The notes: generated by a model not told the origin, from the letters alone. 64,000 bases of DNA from Longispora fulva (GCF_015751905.1 NZ_JADOUF010000001.1:3906001-3970000), one strand, 5' to 3'. Positions 41,445 through 49,737 are shown, counted from the first letter of the stretch. Program-made: numbers and translations.

Positions 41445-42065
41445 GTGACGACGCACGACCTGCGCGGGCCCGGAGAGCCCACGACCCTGCGCTATCCGGC
41501 CGGCGCCGTGCTCGTCGTCGCAGGCATCCCCGGCGCGGGCAAGACCACCCTGCTCCGCCGGCTGTTCGACCTCACCGGCCGCGAGACGGGCCCGGTGCCA
41601 CTCCCGGGCGGCGGCTGGCTGCTGGACTCCGAGCAGGCCCGCAACCGGTGGCGTCGCAGGCTCGGCGGCCGGGTGCCGTACGCGGCCTACCGACCGGTGG
41701 TGCACCTCACCCACTACCTCGCGGTGTACCGGGCGGTCCGCGCCGGCCGGGGCGTCGTCCTGCATGACTGCGGCACCCGGCGCGTCCTGCTGCGGTTCCT
41801 CACCGGGAGGCCGACCCACCTGATCGCCCTCGACGTGCCGGCGGCCGTGGCGCGCGCCGGGCAGCACGCGCGGGGCCGGCGGGTCCGCGGCCGGGCGTTC
41901 CGCCGGCACGACCGGGCCTGGCGGTTCCCCGCCGACGGCGGCCCGCCCCCGGTCGCCCGGGGCTACCGCAGCCTGGTGCTGCTCGACCGGGAGGCCACCG
42001 ACCGGATCGCGGCCATCGTCCTGGGCGGTGCGATCAGGTCTGCGACAGGGACTGTCGTGCTGTGA
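41445..42065 (+). CDS. P-loop NTPase (AAA/kinase-like)
   Basis: A 206-aa protein. Walker A AGIPGAGKTTLL is at residues ~26-37; a Walker-B-like VVLHDCG follows near 104-110; the C-terminal half is Arg-rich (HARGRRVRGRAFRRHDRAW) with the ALDVPAAVARAG loop of small-molecule kinases. It resembles the zeta-toxin/nucleoside-kinase-like group of AAA proteins. Substrate unknown. It lies 50 bp before the membrane protein of the DUF692 operon and may be co-transcribed. Confidence 0.75.
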   Translation: MTTHDLRGPGEPTTLRYPAGAVLVVAGIPGAGKTTLLRRLFDLTGRETGPVPLPGGGWLLDSEQARNRWRRRLGGRVPYAAYRPVVHLTHYLAVYRAVRAGRGVVLHDCGTRRVLLRFLTGRPTHLIALDVPAAVARAGQHARGRRVRGRAFRRHDRAWRFPADGGPPPVARGYRSLVLLDREATDRIAAIVLGGAIRSATGTVVL

Positions 42066-42115
42066 CGTCGAACCCCCACAATGGGGTGCACAGCAACCAG
42101 CACGGGGGGACCTCG

Positions 42116-43072
42116 ATGGCGGACGACACACTCGTGGTCGCGTTCCTGCTCTCCGGAGCGGCCCTGCTCGCCGTCTCCGTCGTCGTGCGCGGGCGGCTGT
42201 TCGCCGGCGGCGGCGGACACCACCTGCCGATCGACCCGATCGATGTCGCGTACCTCAAGGGCGGCCCCGGGCTCGCCGAGTACGCGGCGCTCGCGGCACT
42301 GCGCGCGGCCGGCGCCGTGGCCCCCGACGGCACGCCCGGGACTCTGCCCGTCGGGATGCCCAGGCTCGCGCGGGTCGCCCACGAGGGCATCGTCGCCGGG
42401 TCGGGCCCGTGGCAGTCATTGCGCACCCCGGCCGGCCGGGAGGCCCAGGACCAGATCCGGACGAAGCTGGAGCGTCAGGGGCTGCTGACCAGCCGGTCGC
42501 AGCGCGCGGGGGCCCGGGTCGGCCCGATCGTGCTGCTCGGCGCGGCGGCCGGTGGCGTCGCGTTGGCGGCGCGGTCCGTCGAGCCCCGGCACACCGTGCT
42601 GTTCGTGCTGGGCACCGCCCTCCTCGCGATCGTCGGGGTACTGACGCTGCGGGCCCCGTACCGCACCGTGGCCGGGAAGGTGGTCCTGCGCGACCAGACC
42701 CGGCGCAACGGTCACCTGCACCCGCGCAACCGGCCGGCGTGGGAGACGTACGGGCCGGCGGGAGCCGCGCTCAGCGTCGGGCTGTTCGGGACCGCCGCGT
42801 GGTGGGCCTCCGACCCGGACTACGCCCGCGCCCTGGGCATGAGCCGGGTGTACGTGGGCGGCAGTGGCCCGCACCCGTACTCGTCGTGCAGTGCCAGCAA
42901 CGCGCCGTCGTCGAGCTGTTCGTCGGCCGACACGGGTTCGGGATCGTCCTGCAACGCGTCCAGCTGCAACTCCTCGAGCTGCGGCTCGTCGTCGGGGTGC
43001 GGTTCGAGTTCGTCCAGTTGCAGTTCGTCGAGCTGCGGTTCCGGGTCGAGCTGCGGCGGGGGCGGGAATTGA
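42116..43072 (+). CDS. TIGR04222-type membrane protein with Ser/Cys/Gly-rich tail
   Basis: A 318-aa protein. After a first membrane helix (LVVAFLLSGAALLAVSVVV) comes a soluble region (PIDPIDVAYLKGGPGLAEYA, TPAGREAQDQIRTKL), then three more helices (GPIVLLGAAAGGVALAA, VLFVLGTALLAIVGVL, AGAALSVGLFGTAAWWA). The last ~66 residues are low complexity: nine Cys, most preceded by Ser (SSC), mixed with Ser, Gly and Asn. This matches the family whose conserved domain lies next to a low-complexity tail. The tail is a likely substrate for the DUF692 enzyme encoded next. ATG 42116 has GGGGGGA upstream. Confidence 0.8.
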   Translation: MADDTLVVAFLLSGAALLAVSVVVRGRLFAGGGGHHLPIDPIDVAYLKGGPGLAEYAALAALRAAGAVAPDGTPGTLPVGMPRLARVAHEGIVAGSGPWQSLRTPAGREAQDQIRTKLERQGLLTSRSQRAGARVGPIVLLGAAAGGVALAARSVEPRHTVLFVLGTALLAIVGVLTLRAPYRTVAGKVVLRDQTRRNGHLHPRNRPAWETYGPAGAALSVGLFGTAAWWASDPDYARALGMSRVYVGGSGPHPYSSCSASNAPSSSCSSADTGSGSSCNASSCNSSSCGSSSGCGSSSSSCSSSSCGSGSSCGGGGN

Positions 43073-43110
43073 CCGACGGATCCGCGGCCGGTGGCGGGCC
43101 TGGCGCGCGG

Positions 43111-43911
43111 GTGTCCGGGGTGGGGATCGGGTGGCGGCCCGAGATCGCCGGGTTCGTCGCCGACCTCGCCGGGCTGCGGTTCTGCGAGGTGATCGCCGAG
43201 ACCCTGGGCGCGGGGATGCCCGCCCCGCTCGCCGAGCTGCGTGACCGGGGCGTCGCCGTGGTCCCGCACGGGGTGGCACTGTCCCTCGGCGGCGCGGAGC
43301 CGGTCGACCCCGCGCGGGTGGAACGGCTCGCCCGGTGCGCCCGGCTGCTCGACGCCCCGCTGGTCAGCGAGCACGTCGCGTTCGTCCGGGCCGGTGGGGT
43401 GGAGGCCGGGCACCTGCTGCCGGTGCCGCGCAGCCGGGAGGCGCTCGCCGCGACCGTGGCCAACGTCCGGCGGACCCAGGCGGAGCTGGCGGTGCCGCTC
43501 GCGCTGGAGCCGATCGCCGCGCTGTTCGACTGGCCGGACGACGAGCTGACCGAGGCGCAGTTCCTCACCGAACTGCTCGACGCGACCGGCGCGCTGCTGC
43601 TCCTGGACGTCGCCAACGTGTACGCCAACGCCCGCAACCGGGGCACCGACCCGCTCGCCCTGCTCGACGCGCTCCCCCTCGAACGGGTCGCGTACGCGCA
43701 CGTGGCCGGGGGCGCCGAGCACGCCGGCCTCTACCACGACACCCACGCGCACCCCGTGCCGCCGGAGGTGTTCGCGCTGGTCGGCGAGCTGTGCGCCCGG
43801 CACCGGCCGCCGGGGCTGCTCCTCGAACGCGACGACCGGTACCCGTCAGCCGTGGCGTTGCGGGCCGAACTCGACGCGCTGGCGGCGGCGTCCGGCCATC
43901 CCCGTGTCTGA
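43111..43911 (+). CDS. DUF692 / MNIO multinuclear iron-dependent oxidase
   Basis: A 266-aa TIM-barrel protein of the DUF692 (MbnB/TglH-like) family. Candidate metal ligands in order: His in VVPHGVALSLGG, His in SEHVAFV, Glu in LALEPIAALF, Asp/Asn in LLLDVANVYANARN, His in YAHVAGG, Asp/His in YHDTHAHPVP and Glu/Asp in LLERDDRYP. Characterised members bind two or three irons and oxidatively rework cysteines of peptides into oxazolone/thioamide or related groups. GTG 43111 starts the conserved GVGIGWRPEIAG. It lies 38 bp after the Cys-tail protein and overlaps the next gene by 8 nt. Confidence 0.88.
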   Translation: MSGVGIGWRPEIAGFVADLAGLRFCEVIAETLGAGMPAPLAELRDRGVAVVPHGVALSLGGAEPVDPARVERLARCARLLDAPLVSEHVAFVRAGGVEAGHLLPVPRSREALAATVANVRRTQAELAVPLALEPIAALFDWPDDELTEAQFLTELLDATGALLLLDVANVYANARNRGTDPLALLDALPLERVAYAHVAGGAEHAGLYHDTHAHPVPPEVFALVGELCARHRPPGLLLERDDRYPSAVALRAELDALAAASGHPRV

Positions 43912-44395
43912 CCGGCCGTCGCCGGAGACGTCCGCGCCGCCCGCAACCGGGCCGGCCGAACCGGCGCAGCCACCACCCGAGCGGGCCGGTCTCGCCGAGC
44001 GGCAGGCCCGGCTCGTCGCAGCGCTGGTCGCCGGGGACCCGCCGCCGCCCGGCTTCGACCCGGCGCTGCTCGCCGCCACCACGGCCGGGCTGCTCGCCAA
44101 GCGGGCCGGAGACGCGGCCCGCGCCTGGCCGGAGCTCGCCGCGAGCCTCGGGACCGGGGCCGGCTGGGCCCGGTGGTTCGCCGCCTGGGCCGCCGGCCGC
44201 CCGCCCGGCGGGTCCTACGCCGACGGCCTGGCCGCCGCGCGGGACCGGGCCGCGTCGGGTGACCTGACCGGGGCCGCGGCCGTCGAGCTGGCCGTGCGGG
44301 AGGTCGCCCGGCTGCCGTGGCGGTCGGTGCGCTGGAACCGGGCGGCCCGGGTGCTGCGGGTCGCGGGGCGGACCTTCGTCCTGCGGGGACAGTGA
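43904..44395 (+). CDS. Partner protein of the DUF692 enzyme
   Basis: A 163-aa protein starting at GTG 43904, overlapping the DUF692 gene by 8 nt, so the two are translationally coupled. After a Pro-rich N terminus, the region RAGLAERQARLVAALVAGDP...WPELAASLG is helical, a central WARWFAAWAAGRPPGGSYADGL follows, and a basic C-terminal end (WNRAARVLRVAGRTFVLRG) closes it. From memory it resembles small proteins encoded beside actinobacterial DUF692 genes. A substrate-binding role like that of other MNIO partners is inferred. Confidence 0.65.
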   Translation: MSDRPSPETSAPPATGPAEPAQPPPERAGLAERQARLVAALVAGDPPPPGFDPALLAATTAGLLAKRAGDAARAWPELAASLGTGAGWARWFAAWAAGRPPGGSYADGLAAARDRAASGDLTGAAAVELAVREVARLPWRSVRWNRAARVLRVAGRTFVLRGQ

Positions 44396-44447
44396 CGCCG
44401 GACCGGTACCGAAAATTCACGTCATACCGGGACGACAAAACCGTCAG

Positions 44448-44681
44448 ATGCGTATGATGACGACGCCGAAGCCCGGTGACCTGCTGGTTCTCGACCGCGA
44501 CGCCTCACCCCAGTTCGCCGGGCGGGCCCTGACCGTCCGGGTGATCCGGATGACGGACCGACACTCCTCCGTGGGCGGCTGGGGGTGGGCCGAGGTGTAC
44601 GTGCTGGACAGCCGCGGGGACGCGACCGGCAGGCGCGAGGTGTTCGTCCATCTCGCGGGGCTCCGTCCACGGAAGAGCTAA
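44448..44681 (+). CDS. Hypothetical small protein
   Basis: A 77-aa basic beta-rich protein (KPGDLLVLDRDASPQFAGRA, WGWAEVYVLDSRG). ATG 44448 or ATG 44457. There is no signal or membrane helix. The fold may resemble a small SH3-like barrel. It follows the DUF692 set after 52 bp on the same strand. No family recognised. Confidence 0.55.
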   Translation: MRMMTTPKPGDLLVLDRDASPQFAGRALTVRVIRMTDRHSSVGGWGWAEVYVLDSRGDATGRREVFVHLAGLRPRKS

Positions 44682-44741
44682 CCGAACCCGAATGATATTT
44701 TACGTTCGTTCATGATCGGCGATAAATGTACGGGGGGCGCG

Positions 44742-46652
44742 GTGGACGAGTTCGCCAACGTGCTGGACCTCGTCGGGGTGCCCGAACGCGCCCGGCCCGC
44801 CGACCACAACCCGCTGACGGTGTTCGCCGACCTGGGCGCGTGGCACGGGTACGCGCTGCCCGACGCCGGGCACGCCGGCGGCTTCACCGGCCCGTTGTAC
44901 GTGGCCGAGGAGTACCCCTGGTGGCTGGCGACGGTGTTCAGCCGCCTGGGGCTGACCGACCTGGACACCGGCGAGCCGGTCGACCTGGTGCTGGAGAGCG
45001 CCGACGCGCTCCCGGGACGGCTGCGGCAGGTGTGCGTCGGGGCGGGGCTGACGGTGACGCTGGGCCTGTGGTACACGTCGCATCGCGGTGCCACGGTCGA
45101 GGCCCGGGTCCGGCACGACGGTGACGGCGCGCGGCGGCTGGCCGTGTCCTGGACCGGCGCGCTGCTCCCGCACGGGTACGCGCCGACCCTGCGCGCCACG
45201 GCCACCGGGGTCGAGGCCGTGTTCCGGGAGGTCCGCGACCGGCAGGCGTTCCTGTCCACGGCCGACGCGCGGTTCGAGGTCACCCACGACGCACCGGTGA
45301 TCAGCGTCGTCACGGGCGACAGCTACCGCACCGACCGGGTCGCCCCGTTGGTCGTGACCGGCGAGGCCCGGCTGACCTGGCAGGAGAGCTACACGTTCAC
45401 CGCCGCCGAACGCGACCGGCTCGCGGCGGTGCGCGCCGAGCCCCCCGACGCCCGCTGGGCCCGCTACCTCGCCCGGGCCCTCGACGGCGTCGCCCCCGAC
45501 CGCCGCCGCCTGGCCGCCAAGGCCGTCAGCACGCTCGTCACCAACTGGCGCAGCCCGGCCGGGGCGCTGCGCCGCGACGGCGTCACCCCCTCCCTGAGTT
45601 CCGCCGCGCACAACGGCTTCTGGTCCTGGGACTCGTGGAAGCACGCCGCCGGGGTGGCCACGTTCGACCCGGCGCTGGCCGCCTCCGTGATCGAGTCCGT
45701 GTTCGACCACCAGCGCGACGACGGCATGGTGCCCGACGCGGTGTTCTACAACCGCGACGGCGCGAACTGGAACGAGCGCAACACCAAGCCGCCCCTGGCG
45801 GCGTGGGCGGTGTGGCAGGTCTACCACGCCGGCCGCGACCTGGCGTTCCTCCGCCGGCTCTACCCGCGCCTGGTCGCCTACCACCGCTGGTGGTACGACG
45901 CCCGCGACCGGCTCGGATCCGGCGTCTGCGCGTACGGGGCCACCCTCGACCCGGCCAACGACACCGACAAGGCCGTCGCCGAGGCCGCCACCTGGGAGTC
46001 CGGGATGGACAACGCGCCCCGGTTCGACGACGTGACCGTGCTGCCCGCGCGGGCCGGGTTCACGCTCGAGCAGCAGTCGGTGTGCCTGAACGCGTACCTG
46101 GCCGCCGAGAAGGACCATCTCACGCTGATCGCCCGTGCGGTGGGCTCCGCGGACACGTTCCCGTCGAAGCACGTGGCCGGCTATGTCCGCGACCGGATGT
46201 ACGACCCGGCGACCGGCTGGTTCTACGACACCGTCGACGGCGAGCCCCTCGTCGGGCGGGGCAAGGGCATCGAGGGCGTCATCCCGCTGTGGGCCGGCAT
46301 CGCCACCCTGCCGCAGACCGTGGCGGTGCGCGCGGCGCTGCTGGACCCGGGCCGGTTCGGCACCCCGGTGCCGTGCCCGACTGTGTCGGCCGACAGCGCG
46401 TCGTTCGCCCCGGACCGGCGGTGGCGGGGGCCGGTGTGGCTGGACCAGGTGGCGTTCGCCGTGGAGGGGCTGCGGCGGGCCGGGTTCTCCGGGGAGGCCG
46501 GGGCGCTGACGGAGCGGCTGTTCGCGCACGCCGACGGGCTGGCCGGGGACGCGCCGCTGCACGAGAACTACCACCCGTTGACCGGTGCCCGCCAGGGCGT
46601 GCCAAACTTCAGCTGGTCGGCGGCGGCGGTGCTCCTCCTGCTGCGCGGCTGA
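44742..46652 (+). CDS. GH63-like glycoside hydrolase (alpha-glucosidase type)
   Basis: A 636-aa protein: an N-terminal beta-sandwich region (~240 residues) and an (alpha/alpha)6 barrel with HNGFWSWDSWKHA, DDGMVPDAVFYN, ATWESGMDNAPRF and a C-terminal YHPLTGARQGVPNFSWSAA. These are the motifs of GH63 (YgjK/mannosylglycerate-hydrolase/trimming glucosidase). The acid is likely Asp in WSWDSW. No signal peptide, so it probably acts on cytosolic oligosaccharides. GTG 44742 is preceded by GGGGGG; the in-frame ATG at 44712 has atypical low-GC codons after it. Confidence 0.85.
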   Translation: MDEFANVLDLVGVPERARPADHNPLTVFADLGAWHGYALPDAGHAGGFTGPLYVAEEYPWWLATVFSRLGLTDLDTGEPVDLVLESADALPGRLRQVCVGAGLTVTLGLWYTSHRGATVEARVRHDGDGARRLAVSWTGALLPHGYAPTLRATATGVEAVFREVRDRQAFLSTADARFEVTHDAPVISVVTGDSYRTDRVAPLVVTGEARLTWQESYTFTAAERDRLAAVRAEPPDARWARYLARALDGVAPDRRRLAAKAVSTLVTNWRSPAGALRRDGVTPSLSSAAHNGFWSWDSWKHAAGVATFDPALAASVIESVFDHQRDDGMVPDAVFYNRDGANWNERNTKPPLAAWAVWQVYHAGRDLAFLRRLYPRLVAYHRWWYDARDRLGSGVCAYGATLDPANDTDKAVAEAATWESGMDNAPRFDDVTVLPARAGFTLEQQSVCLNAYLAAEKDHLTLIARAVGSADTFPSKHVAGYVRDRMYDPATGWFYDTVDGEPLVGRGKGIEGVIPLWAGIATLPQTVAVRAALLDPGRFGTPVPCPTVSADSASFAPDRRWRGPVWLDQVAFAVEGLRRAGFSGEAGALTERLFAHADGLAGDAPLHENYHPLTGARQGVPNFSWSAAAVLLLLRG

Positions 46653-46662
46653 AAACCTTTTC

Positions 46663-46671
46663 CGGTTACGG
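46663..46671 (+). repeat. CGGTTACGG intergenic motif, copy 4
   Basis: This copy at a convergent junction extends to the 15-mer CGGTTACGGTGGGGC shared with copy 3. A variant CGGTTTACGG lies on the other strand at 46780-46789 in the same gap. Confidence 0.45.
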
Positions 46672-46745
46672 TGGGGCCTGACCCGGGTTCCATCAGCCCC
46701 TCTCGTCGGGGAAAAAGGGCCCGGCCCTGGGTGTATCACTGCTTG

Positions 46746-46782
46746 CGGCCGGGATGTGCGGTCTGTCTACACATCTCGGCCG
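46746..46782. terminator. 13-bp hairpin between glycosidase and ABC permease genes
   Basis: CGGCCGGGATGTG (46746-46758) pairs with CACATCTCGGCCG (46770-46782) with one G-U and an 11-nt loop, between convergent genes. Confidence 0.65.
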
Positions 46783-46809
46783 TAAACCGTGATCATCGAG
46801 GTAGTCAGG

Positions 46810-47577
46810 TCAGTCCAGCGCGCGGCGGTAGAAGCCCTTCAGGCCGGTCGCCGTGAGGACAGCCCCCGCCACGGTCAGCGCCGTCAGGCACAGCCACGGC
46901 GGCAGGTGCGGCACGTCGGGAACGAGCGCGGCGCGGACCCCCTCGGACAGGTAGGTCAGCGGGTTCGCCGCCGTCACCCACTGGAACCACGGCAGCGCGT
47001 GCAGCGACTTCCACGGGTACTGCGTCGCGCCTGTGAACATCAGCGGGGTGAGGATCACGGCGAACCCGACGCTGATCCGGTTCGGCGGCATCCAGGTGCC
47101 CACGTTCATGCCGAGCGCCCCGCCGACCCAGCCGCCGAGCAGCAGGGCCCCGACCAGCAGCGGCAGGCCGGCGGTCCGCCACGGGGCGTGGCCGAGGACC
47201 AGCGCGCCGATCGGGAACATCAGCACGGCGGCGACGATCGACCGGATGACGGCCATGCACAGCTTCTCCACCGCGACGAGCCCGATCGGCAGCGGGGCGA
47301 GCAGCCGGTCCTCGATCTCCCTGGTGAACGAGAACTCCATGACCAGCGGGAACGCCACGCTCTGCAACGCGGTGAGGAACGCCGTCAGCGCCACCATGCC
47401 GGGCAGCAGCAGCCGGCCGAAGCCGGCGGACACGTAGCCGGCGCTGCCGAGGACCTTGGCGAACACGAAGAGCATGAACAGGGGTTGCAGGGCCACCTGG
47501 AGCAGGAAGACCCAGAACTCCTTGCCCGTGACGAACAGGTCCCGCCACAGGATGGCGAGGAACGCCTTGCGGGTCAC
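46810..47577 (-). CDS. ABC-2 type exporter permease
   Basis: A 255-aa six-helix permease with the ABC-2 signature region (NVGTWMPPNRISVGFAVILTPLMFTGATQYP) seen in parts (MPPNRISVGF, LMFTGATQYP) and MEFSFTREIEDRLLAPLP. It forms the membrane half of a drug or lipid exporter with the ATPase encoded just upstream; GTG 47577 overlaps that gene's stop (GTGA). Confidence 0.9.
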   Translation of the reverse strand: MTRKAFLAILWRDLFVTGKEFWVFLLQVALQPLFMLFVFAKVLGSAGYVSAGFGRLLLPGMVALTAFLTALQSVAFPLVMEFSFTREIEDRLLAPLPIGLVAVEKLCMAVIRSIVAAVLMFPIGALVLGHAPWRTAGLPLLVGALLLGGWVGGALGMNVGTWMPPNRISVGFAVILTPLMFTGATQYPWKSLHALPWFQWVTAANPLTYLSEGVRAALVPDVPHLPPWLCLTALTVAGAVLTATGLKGFYRRALD

Positions 47578-48524
47578 CGCAGCCCCCTTCCGGTCAGGTT
47601 GATGAAGACGTCCTCGAGGCTGGGTTCGCCGAGGTGCACGTCGGACAGGCCGGCGTCGTGCGCGCCGAGCAGGGTGGCGACGGGGGCGAGCAGGTCGGGG
47701 CCGGGTCTGGTCAGGTACAACCGGAGTCTGGAGTCCTTGACCTTCTCGACCCGGTCCACGCCGTCGAGGTCGGCGACGAGACCGATCAGCGCCGGATCGT
47801 CGCGGGTGACCGTGAGCTCCAGGATCGACTGTCCGGACAGGCTGTGGGTGAGCGCCGCCGGGGTGTCCAGGGCGAGCAGGCTGCCGTGGTCGATGATGCC
47901 GACCCGGTCGCTCATCTCGGCGGCCTCGTCCATGTCGTGCGTGGTCAGCACGATCGTGGTGCCCCGGTCGCGCAGGTCGCGGACCCGGTCCCAGAGGAAG
48001 AGCCGGGACTGCGGGTCCAGGCCGGCGGTCGGTTCGTCGAGGAACAGCACCTCCGGCTCGTGCATCAGCGCGCGGGCGATCATGACCCGCTGCACCATGC
48101 CCCCGGAGTACTGCTCGACCTTGTCGTCGGCCCGGTCGGCCAGCCCGAACTCGCCGAGCAGCGTCGCGGCCCGCTCGCGCCGCTCGGCCCGGGGCACCCC
48201 GTGGTAGGCGGCGTGGAAGACCAGGTTCTGCCGGGGGGTCAGCGAGCGGTCGAGGTTGCCGCGCTGGGGCACGACGGCGAGTTTCGTGCGGGCCAACACC
48301 GGGTTGGCGATCACGTCGACGCCGCCGACGCTGGCGGTGCCGCCGGTGGCCCGGACCCGGGTGGTGAGCACGCCGATCGTGGTGGACTTGCCGGCCCCGT
48401 TCGGGCCGAGCAGGCCGAAGATCTCACCCCGGCGGACCTCGAAACTGAGGCCGTCGACGGCGTTGACCTCCTTTTTCGGGTACCGCTTGACCAGGTCCTC
48501 GACGACAACCGTGGCGTCAGCCAT
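47574..48524 (-). CDS. ABC exporter ATP-binding protein (DrrA-like)
   Basis: A 316-aa protein: Walker A GPNGAGKST, signature YSGGMVQRV, Walker B VLFLDEPTAGLD and an H-loop TTHDMDEA, followed by a C-terminal ~75-residue DrrA-like extension. It powers export with the permease downstream. Its start overlaps the upstream MarR gene by 8 nt, so the three form a tight operon. Confidence 0.94.
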   Translation of the reverse strand: MADATVVVEDLVKRYPKKEVNAVDGLSFEVRRGEIFGLLGPNGAGKSTTIGVLTTRVRATGGTASVGGVDVIANPVLARTKLAVVPQRGNLDRSLTPRQNLVFHAAYHGVPRAERRERAATLLGEFGLADRADDKVEQYSGGMVQRVMIARALMHEPEVLFLDEPTAGLDPQSRLFLWDRVRDLRDRGTTIVLTTHDMDEAAEMSDRVGIIDHGSLLALDTPAALTHSLSGQSILELTVTRDDPALIGLVADLDGVDRVEKVKDSRLRLYLTRPGPDLLAPVATLLGAHDAGLSDVHLGEPSLEDVFINLTGRGLR

Positions 48525-48990
48525 CGAGCTCGACCTCCTCGCAAGTCAGAGAGATCAGCTCCATCAGGTACTCCCGGACCACCGCCTCCTTGGCCGGGTC
48601 GGCCTCGACGGCGCTCGGCGGGAACACGGTGCTCAACCGGGGCATGATCTGGCCGACCCTGGCCCGGCCCGGCTCGGTGAGGGAGATGAAGACGACCCGG
48701 CGGTCGCCCTCGTCGCGCTCGCGGGCGACGAGGGCGGACTTCTCCAGGGTGTCGACCACCCCGGTGAGGGTGGCCGGCTTGATCCAGCTCAGTTCGGCGA
48801 GGTCGCGGCTGGCGACCCGGTCGCCGTGCCGGGCGAGGAGGAGCAGGACGGAGGCCCCGGCCGGGGTCAGGCCCTCCAGGTCACTGAGTGCCGCGGCCCA
48901 GTTGCGGCCGACGGCGCTGCCCGCGATCGCGACCAGCCGGCGCAGGGGCGCGCCGTCCAGGCTGCGGGCGAGATGGGGTGGCAATGGCAT
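48517..48990 (-). CDS. MarR-family transcriptional regulator
   Basis: A 157-aa winged-helix protein with LTPAGASVLLLLARHGDRVASRDLAEL, the recognition-helix stretch SWIKPATLTGVVDTLEKSALV and the wing RDEGDRRVVFISLTEPGRA. It probably represses the exporter operon in which it is the first gene and is released by the exported drug. Transcription appears leaderless. Confidence 0.92.
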   Translation of the reverse strand: MPLPPHLARSLDGAPLRRLVAIAGSAVGRNWAAALSDLEGLTPAGASVLLLLARHGDRVASRDLAELSWIKPATLTGVVDTLEKSALVARERDEGDRRVVFISLTEPGRARVGQIMPRLSTVFPPSAVEADPAKEAVVREYLMELISLTCEEVELDG

Positions 48991-48996
48991 GCCAAA

Positions 48997-49025
48997 AGAT
49001 TAGCCCCCGAAAGATTTGGGGCCAA
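48997..49025 (-). promoter_or_regulatory. Promoter of MarR-ABC exporter operon
   Basis: TTGGCC (49025-49020), a 17-bp spacer and TAATCT (49002-48997) lie six bases before ATG 48990, a leaderless arrangement. Repeats AAAAGATTAG (48994) and GAAAGATTTG (49009), 15 bp apart, overlap it and may be MarR sites. Confidence 0.55.
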
Positions 49026-49026
49026 A

Positions 49027-49641
49027 CTATTTAGCGGCCGGGTAGTTGATCCCCGCCGCGAGCAGCTCGAACGCCTCGTCGAGGTTGTCCGACAGCGGCC
49101 GGCCGCGGTCCGCCTCGTGCCAGGTCATCGCGACCTGGATCGCCGTGATCGCCATCGACGCCACCAGGTACGCCCGGCGGTCGTCGGCCAGCACGCCCAT
49201 CCGCGCGGCCAGGCACCCGGCCAACTCGTCGGTGCGCACCGCGCTGACGGCCCGGCACCGGGCGGCCAGGGCCGGACTGGCGGCCATCAGGGCCTGCATG
49301 CACGAGACCTTCTCCGGGTCGAAGCCGTGGGTGCCCCGCTCGGCGGCGCGGACCACCTCGACCGCGGCGTGCCGGACGACGTCGAGGACGGCCTCGTGCG
49401 CCGGGCGGGCGCGGATCAGGTCGAAGAGCAGCGCGAACTGCTGCTCCTGGATGGAGAGGAGGAGGTCGTCCTTGCTCTCGAAGTACCGGAAGAAGGTGCG
49501 GGCGGAGACCTCGACGGAGTCAGCGATCTCGTCGACCGTCGCCGCCTCGTAGCCCTTGCGCTGGAACAGGTCGAACGCGGCGTCGACCAGCGCCTCCCTG
49601 GTGCGCTGCTTCTTGCGCTCGCGCAGGCTCGCCGTCTCCAT
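49027..49641 (-). CDS. TetR-family transcriptional regulator
   Basis: A 204-aa protein with an N-terminal HTH (TREALVDAAFDLFQRKGYEA, ATVDEIADSVEVSARTFFRYF) and a helical ligand domain. It is divergent from the MFS gene at 49738, which it probably represses. ATG 49641 has TACACT seven bases upstream. It sits directly upstream of the MarR gene on the same strand. Confidence 0.92.
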   Translation of the reverse strand: METASLRERKKQRTREALVDAAFDLFQRKGYEAATVDEIADSVEVSARTFFRYFESKDDLLLSIQEQQFALLFDLIRARPAHEAVLDVVRHAAVEVVRAAERGTHGFDPEKVSCMQALMAASPALAARCRAVSAVRTDELAGCLAARMGVLADDRRAYLVASMAITAIQVAMTWHEADRGRPLSDNLDEAFELLAAGINYPAAK

Positions 49642-49648
49642 GGCCCGA

Positions 49649-49682
49649 AGTGTATCCCATGGTCAGCCGATGACTAATGTCA
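49649..49682 (-). promoter_or_regulatory. tetR promoter with operator TGAC-TAAT-GTCA
   Basis: The -10 TACACT (49654-49649) lies seven bases before the start. The palindrome TGACTAATGTCA (49671-49682) covers the -35 area. This points to autorepression. Confidence 0.5.
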
Positions 49683-49700
49683 CAGCTTCGCCTTTGTCGG

Positions 49701-49729
49701 TTGACGGCAGATGTCAGTGGCTGACAAAT
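49701..49729 (+). promoter_or_regulatory. MFS promoter with operator TGTCAG-TGG-CTGACA
   Basis: TTGACG (49701-49706), a 17-bp spacer and ACAAAT (49724-49729) precede ATG 49738 closely, so the mRNA may be leaderless. The palindrome TGTCAGTGGCTGACA (49712-49726) fills the spacer, a TetR-type block. Its TGAC half-sites match those at the tetR promoter. Confidence 0.55.
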
Positions 49730-49737
49730 TACCGGGT

